DNA of 64,000 nucleotides. It comes from Mansonella perstans (lineage: Eukaryota > Nematoda > Chromadorea > Rhabditida > Onchocercidae). Below are positions 26,729 through 39,706 of this stretch, piece by piece; position 1 is the first letter of the stretch, and every line of letters begins with the position of its first letter. The notes under the pieces were generated by a model that was not told the origin of the DNA, did no database searches, and worked only from the letters and a program-made list of their open reading frames with translations. Location of the stretch: assembly GCA_037074765.1 (NCBI GenBank), contig JBAMDO010000046.1, positions 224,013-288,012 of the forward strand, written 5' to 3'. The position numbers and the translations under genes are program-made.

Positions 26729-29289
26729 GATAAACCTGTTTCCGACGAAATATGCAATAAAAAACTAAAGTGTAAGAATTTTACAAACATTCCACTTGGT
26801 TTTTTGTCGATAAAGCACTATTTTTAAACTACTTGATTTCACAAAAATCTTAAAAAAGCTTTGACTATCCTCAAAATTATTTGCCACTTTTACTTTTTGC
26901 AATCCATGTATGGCGAGTAGAAGTAATAACTAATTAACAGAGAGATATTAGGGTTAGATTGAAGTCAAAGCTTTTTAGTTACCTAACTGTATGTACGGTT
27001 ATAAATGAATGATTCTGTCACAGCAAATCACTGTGTTCTAAAAATATTATTTCAAACCGACATGCATTCTGCCAATATTAAGCTATACATTCAATGGTTA
27101 CCGATTTGTTCCCAATCAAAGTCCCAAAAGTAATTAAATTGAATGAAAAACAGTTTGCGCTCATTTTGGCTAAACAAAAATTGTCATTCACAGCAAATAT
27201 TTGTTGTATAGGGCTGAAATACATAGGTTAAAACTAAGAACTGAAAAATATATCACAATGTTTTAACATAGCATACTTTTGTATATATGACCGATTTTCG
27301 AGGATAACCAATATTTGCGCTGAAACAAAGAAATTTTGATGCATTTCCGGTGAACATTATATTTCAACATTCAACCTTCATTTAATTTTATTCCGGTCAT
27401 TAAATCGATCACGCTTAATTAATTAACTCATAAATAAGCACAAAACAGAGTAATAGTCTAGAGTACATGATTTACTGCTGAATAGCACTGTTGATTCTTC
27501 CTAAAAGGCACATAAAAATCTTTCTTGCTCGATCTATAACTAAAACCATGCTACAGTTATTGTTGAAAAAAAGAAAAAATACCAAAGTGTCTTTTATTTA
27601 TGTTGTCAATTATTTGATTCAAATAAGGAGATCGTACTGCGGTTATGAAGAGTGTATGAAATCAGAAAAAAACAAGCGTATGAATATTTCAAGCACTTTT
27701 ACTTAATTATCAGTAATGGTCTTGTGATTTTTTGAGCCAAAATTAATAGCTAATTTGTTTGACTACAGTACATGAACAGAAGTTACTGGGTAAAAATGAT
27801 CAGTTTTAGCTGCGTCTAATACCTAGACATACGTCTGCAACTAGCTTATTAAGCTATTATTGCAGTCATGATAATCATCGGAACGTTTTGAGAATAATGG
27901 ACACCTATCTTGTAGATTTTTCTCAACTCTGTCATTTTTTTTCGTTTATATGTGATAGTGTTAAGATTACACTCTTTAAATGACAAATACATCTCGTTAA
28001 ATGTAATGAAATCATTTCAAATATTTAAATTAAGACATTTTTCTGCAAGCCTTTTAAATGATTCTCGTAAATATAAACGAATCAATAATGTCTTACATCC
28101 ACTGTCACATTCTAATTGTACATCTTTTTCTTGAAATCTGTATTTTGAGTATAATGTAATTATTTTCAAGAAAACTTTGTGTTTTATTATCAATACTGAG
28201 TTCTTAGACGCTAATTTATTCCTGGTACGATCGGGTTAATATTGATGGATCGGTCAGAGTGCCCCATTTACATTTTTTAGTAAACTTGTACATCAATTGG
28301 ATATTCCGCATGAAGAGAGTGACAGTGTAACAGTATGAAATTGAGACTATCGGGTGTGTGTGTGTGCCATCGTTTGTTTCTTAAATATTTTTCGCTGATT
28401 GCTACGAAATTATAATAATGAGAATGACATCGATCATATTTTGCAAAACTTTTGGAATTTTTTTGTTTAGTAAGTAATTAATTTTTTTTGTAGCACATTT
28501 AAAATCTGTACAGAATACTACTTTTTTATCACAAGATTTTCTATTTTGCTAAATCATGAAATTCAAGCAAAACAATAAATCGTAGACACGACTGCGAGAA
28601 CTGGCAGTCTTTTAATTTACCATTGGCATTCTTTGGTCTTTAAAAATCACATATTATCACCAAAATAGGCAAAATTTCTTTGATTGGAATTGATTTCACT
28701 AATTTTGAAATAATTTAAATTCTTCGGTAATAATTCTCAATTTTTAGTAAAGAGTTCTGATCGGAATGTTTATTTCAAGAATATAATATGTTGAAAATAA
28801 TATTGTATACTCGGATGTGCAAGTCAAGAAAAAAAAGGAAAAAGGGAAAATGTATCGAACAATCCATCAAAGAGAGCCTATATCAAAATCCATTTGTCAC
28901 AGTGGGGCATAACGGATCATTTGGAGATGGATGACCTTTACCTTTTGCATGCAGTGTGACCTTTTGATGCTGGTGGAATACCTCAGCCCCATGATTCACT
29001 TTGTTCTATATACAATACTGTATACCATTGCATCTGTGTTCACTTCTAATTTGGTCTTCAAAAACTCAACAACTGTATTTGTCACATAGCATTAAATAAA
29101 GACTGTAAAATTTTATCTTTTAAATTTAAGAGGTGTGAAATGAAATTATCTCAAATATATTATTGATGAAATATTTCTTTTTCACTCAGCAATTAGACAA
29201 ATATTTGGAGTAATTTTTATTAAAGACTGGATTAGATGATCTAATTATGTTGAACAGCAATTGATACAGTGGGAAAAACGATTCAATCA

Positions 29290-29551
29290 GCCTGCCAACT
29301 TTTTTATGAGTGCAGTGCTGATGATAGAACAGGAGAGCTGGAATGAAAGGGGAGGGGAAGAAAGTAAGACATGGGCAATCCAATCTTGAGAGGAGGGAGA
29401 GAAGAGGCAGACATTTCAGGTAAATGAAAGGGCGACTGTTATTTGCTGCCGGGAGGGTGCGACAGTGAGCATCGTTCAAAGACAGGAGGGCCATAACTCG
29501 ACCCCACTTCAGCTTGCGTGGTGGTAACGTGAATAAACGATAGTTGGAATT
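29290..29551 (+). promoter_or_regulatory. Purine-rich upstream region of the 722-aa gene
   Basis: A stretch rich in GGAG, GAGAGG and GGGAGGG motifs lies directly ahead of the ATG at 29552 and is more GC-rich than its surroundings. Its position suggests the promoter or 5' UTR. No TATA box or convincing spliced-leader acceptor was identified, so this is inference from place and composition. Confidence 0.3.
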
Positions 29552-32500
29552 ATGGGTAATAAGTCGTCATCGTCGTCACAGGTCCCACCATATGTATCGG
29601 GATCAGGATTAGGTTCGAAAAATGTCCGGAAACACGGTTCAAATTGCTACACAGCACCTTTCATCGCACATTTATACGGAGCACCTATTTTTCATCGGTC
29701 ATTCGATTCGTTGCATCACTGCAATGGCACTGATTCTGGATATATGACCAGTCCGGCTGATTCTGAACGATGGCGAACAAATGTTAGTGCTATTATTTAA
29801 TCCTTTTTCATCGTTTGATGACTCAAAAATTTTTCCAAGAATTGCTTCATGTTCAAAAGTAATCATTTTGTTTCTCTCCTCGTGTGCCTTTTCTCCCAAG
29901 TATCTTGCTTTTTTTTGCTCCTTAATTTTTAACATTCCATGATTGACTGACCTTGCTAGTCTAGCTACCACGTTATCTCTTGTGGTTGTTTAACATCGTT
30001 CAGTGAAACCGACTGTTTTTTGACAAGATTAGGTATCTTAAGGAAACCGAAATAATTTTTTTGGTCAGGTCAGCTCGTCACATCCATCTCCATCTTAATT
30101 CTTCTATTTTGCGTTTTTAAACGTGTTCGAAATTCAGCCTCTTTTCTTCGATAGTCTGCCGAGATTGACTGTTATTTCTGTGCCGATATACATCTTATAT
30201 ATATTGGATGTTCATAACTCATATATGTCTTCTCGCTTATCGATTTTTATTCCACGTGACTAATTTTAAAATGGGTTAAATTGTAAAATTTAATTAAGGT
30301 CAACATGAATGTTCAGGACTCCACAATGGGTTCTGTCCGGAGATCCGTGGTATATTTAGCTTTTTTTAGACTTCTGTCAGCGCAATTTATGGTTAAACAT
30401 CGACTAAAATTCATTTTGCGGAAAAAGTCTGACATTCACATTGATGCCGAAAAATTTTTTTTGTAATTTTCAGAAGGAAATTTGAAGAAAGAAAAAGGAA
30501 AAAAATCGTTTTAAATTGTTAAATACATTGCCAACAACAGTTAAGATTCCTGCCATGGTAGTGATAGTATGCAAGCACCACATACAAATATTATTAACAC
30601 ATGCGAGCACGCACATGTACAAAAAACTTGTTCCTTTATGGACATTTCATTACTGGAATTTTACTTTTTAATCGGTATTGATAAAGTATCGATAGGGCAA
30701 CATTAAATTTTCTCCATGATTTTAATTTTTATTTTCTGGGTTTTAAATGCGGTACTTTTCTTGTTTTTGAATTTTCTAATTTTTGAACAGTTCATCCAGA
30801 TGTTGTTGCACACAGTGGTGCTGTTTATATTACACTTATTCGCTAATGTTGTGTCGCAAAACAGTTGATTTGTTATAGTCGTATTTTTAGATAATATAAT
30901 TTTTAGTTTCAATATTAAACGGAAATAATTTTACAGAACTGGAAAATGGGGAATTCTCGTTTATCGCTTAACGAAGCTTCCTTTATGGATGGTCCACCTG
31001 AAGTGCCATCTACAATGCTTTCAATGCCAACAGTTTTACCCATTCCGCCACCAACTCTAAAACAATTCAGAAAGTGGCAAAAAAAACAAAAAAAAATTTT
31101 GAAAAAAATGAACTTCATCCCAGCGAATTTTATACTACCCCATACACCAATAACATCTCTGTCACAATATTCTCGTGCTTTTTCTGTCGACAATCTGTCA
31201 AGGTTCAGTTTTTTGAAATAGTTATTTATCTCGACACTCCTTGGCAAAATTTCAAGTAGCCTATTGATTTAATACGGCATTTGATAATATCTATTCAATT
31301 GCTATATTATCAGTAAGCAATGACAACGGCATGATGATATTGCAATTTAATAGCCATTTAATAGCATAATAATAACACATTTCAATACTTATTGCTTTTG
31401 GAATTCATCAAGATAATGCACATCAGGTGACGGGGGATTTATCTATGTTTTCGTGGCAAAAAACCATTAACAAATTATACATTCCAAAGCACACATATGC
31501 GCATGCGGAAGAACCGTTTTGCGCAAAATTTTATGAAGAGCCTTTCCCTCTTCCTCTCATTCTTTCTTTCCCTCAGTCGTTTTCATTTTAAAAAAAAAAA
31601 TTTTTTTCGAGCATGAAAGTATTTAAATTATCTGCTCAACCATTTCACATTGTTCTTGTAAGAAAATCAGGAGGTAGGGCACATCAAAACATAAGATTTA
31701 AGTTTATTCACCTTATGCCCTCGAAAAACCCCGAAAACTTACATTCTTTCTTTTTAATTAGTGCTATAAAAAATCAGAATTGTTCATTATCTCTAAAGGG
31801 AAATGATAAATTCTGGCTTAGAATATGTTCCAGTAAGACAGAAGCGTATCTGGAAGGAATAGGCTTAGGTGTTGTTACATTTCCATTTATTTTATTACAG
31901 TGCATTTCTTATGTAACTGGAAAATCCCTTGTTGTGCATTCCGTGATAGGTAGGATGCCTACCAGAAAACCGTTGCAGTAATACCAAAATACGTCCGAAA
32001 AAACCGGTGATATCGAACTTAGTGAAGCGTTGTGGTTTGTTTAATTTTAAAATAAAATAAATTTCGAGAATTCTGTCATTGCATTTACTTTTCGAGTTTT
32101 GCAGACAACTGGATAGTTATGTAGATGTTCCACTGGGACAAAAGCGTATCTTGAGGAAGTGTAGGCAAGTGACAAAAAATCAAGCTTACGGTAATACTGC
32201 TCCTGATATGTCTCCTGGGCCACCGAAATTATCTTTTAACAGGTTAGTTGGTTGACATCGTCCACAATAATCCTCGAATGTCCCTTTGTTAACTTCGAAA
32301 AAAAATTCGATTCTTTTAAAAATTCAAATTGGCAACTGAGGTAAATAGGACGCTTTAATTGACTGTTTTACTGAATAATCAAGTTTAAGCAGCTGCTTCA
32401 ATGGTTTTGCTGTATCAGATTTACGAATGTCACATTCGGCTCCATCTACAAATACATCTGATCGGAGTCGTATTACGTCAACTACCGATCATTCGTCATC

Positions 32501-35082
32501 GCTGCACCATCAAACACCATCTCCAGTACAATTGAAGAATTCGTCGAACCAACATTTGCAGCGAATGCGAGTATCCAGAAACGATGCTGGACTAAGTGGA
32601 GCACCTAAACGATTGCAGCAGTGGCATCTGGTTACCAAAGGCGGACCGTTAGCTACTGCTCGGCATGGGACCACAAATACTATTGCTGACGAAACAAGTG
32701 AAGTTAGGAAGTGTCAACTTTGTCACAAATTATCGGATATTATTAATGTATCCAGAAAGACTGCAGCGAGCAGTGAACGAAGTTATGGACATCGAAATGA
32801 TATTATTGGTTCTCCTAACGCTAACAGAAATAGTCGATATAGTGATTTTAAGATTGTTAACGATAGTAATATCATTTCTGAACCTAATGTGCCCGTTAAG
32901 GTAACACCAAAAGTCGAGGAAGCTCCAAAAAATGATGTTCAGTTGTTCTCCAAAAATGTTACTAATTCATCCGACGACGACAAGGTTATCCATTCTTGTA
33001 TTTCAATTAGATTTCAGTTTAAAAAAAATGCAGATCTATTATGTTTATTATTCTTCATCACTTCGATCTCGCCCAAAAATGTCGGCATGACCGTTTTATC
33101 TGTGTAATCATATCGCTCATATTTTTTGGCGGTCTGTGCCCGGGTAAACATTTTCGAATCTCGAACAGTAAAATTTAAAAACATATGCCATTTTTAAATT
33201 TGGCCAGGTATTTTCAACTGATGAGACAGCTTTAAATCGATCCCAACGATATAATTCGATTTCTGGAATGGCAGCTCAGAATAATACTGTGCAGCAAACT
33301 CAGTTAGGATATTTTCCGCTCAAAAAGTCTGTGTTAAATCTTTCTTATTAATTCTTCAAATTTTTTTCAACGGAAGAAATGTGTTGAACGCACTTTTTTC
33401 ACTAAATATATATATATTTTTCTTTATTTTCAATATTTTTTTTTCTTTTAGATTATGTTTTTTTGCAGATTCTGATTGTTTTATCTGCTCTATCAAGTGC
33501 TTTTTTTATATAGTCTTGATATTGTTCTCAGATTTCAATCTTCAACTTTCTAGAAGTGCAGACTACGGTTCCACGATAAGTTCATTAACCCAGAGTTCCA
33601 ATATGAGGACCGAAGTCAGCGATATTGACTTCAGCTGGGTAAATGATGTCGAAAATCGCCTTGAACGAGAATTTGCTTGCGGTAGAGTTCGCCATATTTT
33701 CATCATTTTTCTGGATTTATGTATTTTTTAAACGGAAGAAATGTGTTGAACACATTGAATTTGAATTTGGTTTTGTATATATTCCATCTTATCGATCACT
33801 CCACTGATTTTTTTTTTTTGAATTAGTGGACAGTTAGTTATGATCCTGAGGTGATTGATTGTGTCTTTGTTATTTTCACTTTTCATTTCAACAATTTTTT
33901 CTCGTAGATTCTCGGCAACAGTTACAGCGACAACAGCATCTACCAGTACAATACTTCGGGATGGATTTGGAGCAATCCAAAGTTGTAGAAGATGGGGCAG
34001 CAATAACTGTTTCACCAGTCCATGCTACCACTACAAAATCATTTCATGTGTTTGGCGAATGCGAATCTCGTAAAGGACTTAGCCAAATACATGCTGATGT
34101 TCGTTCCAAAGCAGCAATGTTCGATACAGAAACTTCTCGAAATGAACAGAAAGTTGATGAGCAACAGGTTCTATTATATTTCTAGAATATTAGCAATCAT
34201 TAAATTTGCTTTTAAAAGTAATTGGAAGCATATTCATGCAGCAATGTTCTTTGACAGGCCGCGTATCGCTATCGTTCACGATCAACTCCTCGTGGCAATG
34301 TGTACATACCTCAACCCGATTACCGAAGTTCCGATCCTATTTCTATACATACATCACAGAATTCGAGCCAGTACGGCGGTATTCATTCAAATAATGTCCC
34401 TGTTACAAATGTTCCTAAGTACGACCGTTGTTCGCAAAGTTATAGTGTGAGCTATTGATTCATTCGAATTTCAAGCTATTTCGAGCAATTAACTCCAGGC
34501 AACCAACATCCTATAAATATTCTGAGTTCATCACTACATTTAAATGCACTGCATTAATTCGTATTTTGTTTAAATCATTTTATTTATCCTAAAATAATAG
34601 ATGAAATAGGCAGTAGATTGTAAATCATTAACAGAAAAACATAAAACAGGAAGTGCGCGTTAAAACAGTCTATTTCTACAGTGACAAAGCCGTAATATGT
34701 ATTGTTTTTCATTCTGCATGAACGAGGTGGAAATGGCGAATAATAGTTTTTAGTCTATAGATTGATAGTTTTTAAAAAATCAGTGGCCGTTAAAAAGCTT
34801 CCATTTCCCGGTTACTGAGCGATTTCTGATTTCCAGGAAAGCGGTAATATGAAGCTCAATAGGAATGCTACGGAAGTAGGAGCAACATATGGTAACTCTT
34901 ACTATAGTAATAGAAGTGGAGAAGTGTTTAAACAGCAGCAGCAGCAGCAGCAGCAGCCATATTTCGGTCATGAAGATCAAATGTTGCGGCGTAATCGAAC
35001 GCACGATACAGTCGAAAGCTATATCCAGAATGCAACCCGACACAGTACTGAGAAACCATGGAGAATATCCGTTGCTTACTAA
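29552..35082 (+). CDS. Unrecognised 722-aa protein with myristoylation-type N-terminus
   Basis: Nine exons: 29552-29782, 30937-31202, 32105-32242, 32393-32984, 33208-33326, 33554-33681, 33908-34167, 34258-34446, 34837-35082. All phases agree and no frame contains an internal stop. The start MGNKSSSSS fits the N-myristoylation consensus (Gly2, Ser6), which suggests membrane attachment. Residues 78-165 hold a proline-rich patch (LPIPPPT) followed by a strongly basic stretch (QFRKWQKKQKK). Residues 212-409 are Ser/Thr/Asn-rich and contain CQLCH (Cys319, Cys322), which alone is too little for a zinc finger. An acidic segment (SDIDFSWVNDVENRLERE) spans about 471-488. Residues 674-681 are eight Gln from eight pure CAG codons. 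The C-terminus is KPWRISVAY. Low complexity suggests a disordered scaffold or adaptor. I do not recognise the family. The weakest junction is the donor of exon 5 (GTCTGT); GTGTTA four bases on would break the frame. Confidence 0.75.
31203..32104 (+). other. Intron 2 of the 722-aa gene with an exon-3-like segment
   Basis: This 902-bp intron holds, at 31821-31860, a segment that matches exon 3 sequence at 32121-32160 at 30 of 40 positions without gaps, exactly 300 bp apart. A 122-codon frame at 31613-31981 covers it. If spliced after exon 2 at CTTAG (31817-31821), that frame would be in phase and end at a stop at 31981, giving a truncated isoform. The protein frame of the copy differs from that of exon 3. 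Confidence 0.45.
33370..33751. repeat. 20-bp direct repeat flanking exon 6
   Basis: ACGGAAGAAATGTGTTGAAC occurs exactly at 33370-33389 in intron 5 and at 33732-33751 in intron 6, roughly 43 and 50 bp after the respective donors. Exon 6 lies between the copies. This suggests that part of one intron was copied into the other. Confidence 0.8.
34933..34956 (+). repeat. (CAG)8 coding for polyglutamine
   Basis: Eight uninterrupted CAG codons in exon 9 of the 722-aa gene encode Gln674-681. Pure tracts of this kind often vary in length between individuals. Confidence 0.9.
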
Positions 35083-37755
35083 GCCTAGTCTTCAATTTTT
35101 TTCATGAAAATTCCCCTTCAAGTGTTGTGTACATGCAGGACACTTCTCTTTAGATAGGTCTTGCATAGTGCATTCATCCACGTGCTTCAGCTTTTTGATT
35201 TCTTTCAATTTCTAGATGACGGTCAGTATCAATTCTAGTATTATAGCTTAACTTGAGTGAAACAAGCAATCTGATAGGATTTAAAAGTATCTGCATTTTG
35301 AAGCCATGTTTATTTCCTCTGTCTGTTATTGTGGTTTGCTGGAGTTTTTTTCCCATATGTTTTATTAAAACTGCGCATGACTTCTTGCAGCTTTTCAAAT
35401 ACTTAATCTTCATGACTTGCTGTTACAATAATGGATTTTAAAGTGTCAGTTATCAACTGTCAATTATCATTTGATAATATTATTGTTTCCGAGAAATTCG
35501 AAATTGATGCTTAAGAAAAAATTGTACCGCACATCTCCATCATTGTGTACAGTCAGTTTTTGAGGCGTTTTCGGAAATTGTTATGAGGCGTGAAAGCAAC
35601 CGATTGATTATCATCTAAAACTAGTGAAAGTGTCGACAAAAATTCAAATGAAATTTGAGCTATTCTTGCACCCCTATTCCAAGTGTATTCGTTTCGACCA
35701 ATGGTTTTATGAATCTTAGCTTGCAATCTAGTTCGAATGACTACTTAAGCATCTTTCGAAAAGACTTATTTAAAAAAAAAATCTTTGGAACTTTTCGTTC
35801 GGGACTATATGAACTTATACTTTGAGATTCCCAATTAGACTGTCATTCGTATAAATGGACTTTCGATATGAATTTATAAAATGAAAATAAATTCAGTTTT
35901 TCAGTTTGTAACAGTTCAACGCTGCATCAATCATAATGAAATTTAATTATAACGGAAATCCTCTCTTCGAATATTCTAATTTAGCAAGGAAAAAAGAACC
36001 TTGAAGAGCGCGCGTATCCTAATGATGAAATTAATGTCGGAAATCAATATAAGCATGATCTGTAAATATAACAGTAAAATTCCTAAGCTACAAATGTAAG
36101 AGCATCTAGAAGTTCATCAATAATAAATGAACAATTGTCAAGCAGTAATTATTCGGAGATGCCCGTTCTGATATTTGAGGCCCCAATAAACTCATCTTTG
36201 AAAAAGAGAATTTTTGAGAGTTTGAGTCCACAACAAAAAGTTTTATATTCTATTCACTTTGCAGTGCAATTACCAACATGATCGTTTAAAAAACACCGGA
36301 AAGTCACAGTGAAACTTGGCAAGCATAAAAAATCGAAAAAATTAACAATAAATAAAATGAGTGGAAATACCATACAATGTGTCCAACTCGGAAAAAAGAA
36401 CCTCACAGTGATGATAAAAGATGAAAAAACATCATATTTCCATTTCTGGAATATGAGAATATGACCACAACACAATGTTTTTATTTTGTACATAAAAATA
36501 CATGAAATAATTCAACCGATCCGCGCATGAAAAAGAATGCATTATTCAGATATCAATATAATTCACAATATTTGAAAAAAAAATAAGTCAACATCATATT
36601 GAAATGTGCACTTCTATAATCGCATTGAACTTTGATTGAAGTTATAGAAAAAAAAAGTAAATTTTTGTGTCGAACATTTTTCTCGGTCGATCGACTCAGG
36701 TACAAAAACAAAGCACCTGAAATTATGGTTTAAAAGAAAAGCTTATATAATGAAGTAAAGAAAAATGAGTGCTGGTTATCAGCACTTTACTTTGAAAGTA
36801 TACATGATAGCATGCGTTTGAACTACGAAATTGTGATTTTTATGAGTTAAGCAAAAATGAACAATACTACAGTGTTCATCGTTGATTTGATACAAATGGT
36901 TTTGGCAAATGATGAATGAAATCTTAGCTCGTAATGCCTAAGAGATTTGAAATTATTCTGTTGCATAAACTGACTGCATTTACAGTAGGCGAAAGAATCA
37001 TCCCATAAAACGAAAATGCGAAATGAAAAGCAAGTATATGATGAATATCGGCGTAAAAAGTATAAACTGCAGAAATTTCGTAATAGGAGGGTTCTGATTC
37101 TTGAAAGAAATGGCTAAAATAATTTTGAAAAGGAGTTGAAATGTGAAACCACTAAAAACTAATCCAGTTCTTTAAAATAAAATTTCAATTTGAATCGAAC
37201 TAAGTCGCATAAAGAAAAGGTAAATGAGCAGATTATGCTTACAAGATATCATATAATGCAAATTTTTGAGATGAAGGAATCACATGCTAAGTTATTAGTA
37301 CATAATAACCTTGCAATTATAAATTTCTGTTTCACAATGCATCCGATACGAATCCTATCCCCATTCAACCATCGAAGATCTTCATCGTTGCTTGATGTTC
37401 ATCCTTACTGGTCAAAAACTAATTTTCAAGACAAGTTTATTTTGCAAGTAGTCCGTGTACCAAATCGCATCCGAGGAAATGGCCACTCAAACCTTTAAAT
37501 AGATCATTTCAAATTTAAGCAATTTAACAACGATGTAATAGTAAACACACTAAAACGTAAGATCCGGGAGAGAGGGAAAAGTGAAGAAGCGGGCGGATGA
37601 AAAACAAGAAAAAATTTTCCGAAGTTATTCTCAGTTATGGATTTTAAAATTGCACTTCAACTTATTCGGAATTTATGCAAAATAAATGAGAAACTTCAAA
37701 CCAAGCAACCAGAGTGATTTCGTTATAAATGGCAATAATGAAGAATTCATTTCCG
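35083..37755. other. Intergenic region between convergent genes
   Basis: About 2.7 kb between the stop codons of the 722-aa gene (+) and the sphingomyelin synthase gene (-). It should contain both 3' UTRs. Frames of 60-100 codons (for example 37190-37498 +) lack ATG starts, splice context or any family resemblance. Confidence 0.5.
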
Positions 37756-39706
37756 TCATACATAAAAATAATACCTTCTTGGTACAGGCCTGTCCAAATT
37801 TCCTTCCATAAATAAAAATAATCGATACCAATAAAATTTTGATAAGTGATTATAGTGAGAGCTAGCATTCTGGGAAAAAAAATGCTATTTCAATCAACAC
37901 GCATTTACAAAAAGTATATGACAAGGTAGAAAAAACAAATCTCGTTGATATAAATTTACTTCGAATTTTATAAATGGAAAATCATAAATCCTATTAGAAA
38001 CAGTAAAAGAATACTCGAAGACTTGGGAAAGCAGCTAGCGTGTGATAAATCCAAAAAATCCGTGTGGATATCCAGTATGATATGATTACGTCGATTGTGT
38101 AATGAGCACGCGATATCAATAGCAACGCAACACCAATGGCTGACACCATTATTGAAAACAAATGCAGCGGTTTCCAACGTCGGGGACTGTCTAAATCAAC
38201 GTTAAACGTAAGGAAAATTAGCAGCTTCTTGACCATCTCATTTGAGACAGACAGAAAAAACTAGCAAAGAATTCTGTCGACAGATTTAATTTTTCATGAA
38301 TAGCTGAAACCTGAACTCATGATGAATTTGAAATTTGAATTGACTATTTTCGTTTGTTTCTACCTTATTAAAGACGAAACTTTCCGGTGACTTACATTCT
38401 GTGATAAATAAGCAACTGGTGACAAGAACAATTGTATGACCGCTATAGATATAATCACCGCAAAGTGTATGCTTTCCATTGATTATCAAGCCCGCACCGC
38501 TTAAAATTCGCATCGCTCTGAGGACTATATTTCTTAGAGTATAGTCAGCACCCTAAACCATCGCAGATAAGTGGAAGTGGGTGGATGCCACATTTAATAA
38601 AACGCACTGTTTAACAGAAGAGAAAGGAAATGAAATTTAATAACTCAAAGAAAATAAACCTATCATCGTTAATATCAGAATTTTAAAAACTGAAAAAAGT
38701 TTGATTTGAAACGATTTTGAATGCAAATAGAAATTCTGGACGAAAATAAAAAAGCAATCCGGAAAGAAAAATTTACACTGAGACGTGGTGAACAATAATA
38801 ATTGGGATCTGCAATAGGAACTTGTGTCACGAGCATCGTTAGGCAACGCCCAAAATACAACAATGACCCGATTACGGCGATTCTTCTGCAAGACAGCAAA
38901 TTTTGATCTATGCATTTTTTGGCTTAATTGATCTTCCAGATTTTCTCAAAGTTCGTAGGTAACAAACAGTTATATAACAGAAATCAGCAAACCTTAATAT
39001 AATCCAACGGTGTCTGTGTATGACAGTTAATACAAGCATACATGTGAATGACGCTAGCATTAGATATTCGGATACTCTTAATGCCCATGGAATGTAAGGC
39101 GTGTGGGCGAATACAGCATCTGGTAAAGGCGGTTCCTGTGGTACTTTTTCATGTATGAATGATAACACGAGATCATTGCATATAGCCGCTGTTATCAGTA
39201 AACCCACTGACATCTTCAATTTCCACTTCCAATTAATTACAATTCACGCAAATGACTTCATCATTTTATGAAAAATGCTTTGGAAAAGTCATGTGAAACG
39301 TTACTCATGACTCGATTCCATTCAATTAAAGTCTTTTTCATCGTTTTCCAACTGCCTTGTTATTAACATCACCGTTAATTATAGATTATATGTACAATAA
39401 AACAGTATTAAAAAAATAATGATGACAGCTTACAACAGCTTTACAACGCTCTTTTGGAAATTTATCAACAGAACTGCTTGGTGTCTGAACGATGATATCA
39501 GAGAAGTTGAGATCGATTTTAATGGCATTATCGGCTGATGATCGATGATCGTTTAATAACGGAACACGTCCTTCATCTCCTGAAATTGTTTAGCAAAACT
39601 TTTAAATGCAAGTATGTCGAACACCGTAACCAGCTGTCCAATTTCAATTTATTCCAAATTCATGCAGTAAATACTCACTTTTGTGAGTACTGATCACTTG
39701 CACCAT
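37756..39706 (-). CDS. Sphingomyelin synthase
   Basis: Seven exons, 320 aa, in coding order: 39706-39679, 39579-39434, 39225-38993, 38885-38777, 38552-38396, 38190-38015, 37869-37756. All phases agree and all introns are GT-AG. The enzyme transfers phosphocholine from phosphatidylcholine to ceramide, giving sphingomyelin and diacylglycerol, in Golgi or plasma membrane. The signature HTLCGDYIYSGHT spans residues 200-212 and AHYTIDV spans 253-259. The triad His211, His254, Asp258 has the 43 and 4 residue spacing of human SMS1. Other family marks are EYSPRRWKPLH (from 224) and the tail NHLSKFYWYRLF. Multiple hydrophobic segments fit six membrane helices. There is no N-terminal SAM domain, so it resembles the SMS1/SMS2 catalytic core or nematode SMS proteins rather than SMSr, which makes ceramide phosphoethanolamine. 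The start is the only ATG giving a phase-1 donor (AAAA|GTGAGT) that matches exon 2. Confidence 0.9.

Larger units (their letters stand above)
25214..29551. other. Intergenic region with no supported gene
   Basis: About 4.3 kb between the cadherin remnant and the 722-aa gene. Open stretches at 25870-25960 and 25965-26145 (+) have moderately coding-like composition but end in stops and lack splice context. A 31-bp direct tandem duplication lies at 26668-26728. The last 300 bases before the next gene are purine-rich and less AT-rich than the rest. Confidence 0.5.

Noticed and set aside
31613..31981. A separate 122-aa gene inside intron 2 of the 722-aa gene
   Set aside because: The frame starts with an ATG but has no domain, has AT-rich composition over much of its length, and its more protein-like part coincides with the exon-3-like segment. 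A cryptic or decayed exon explains it better.
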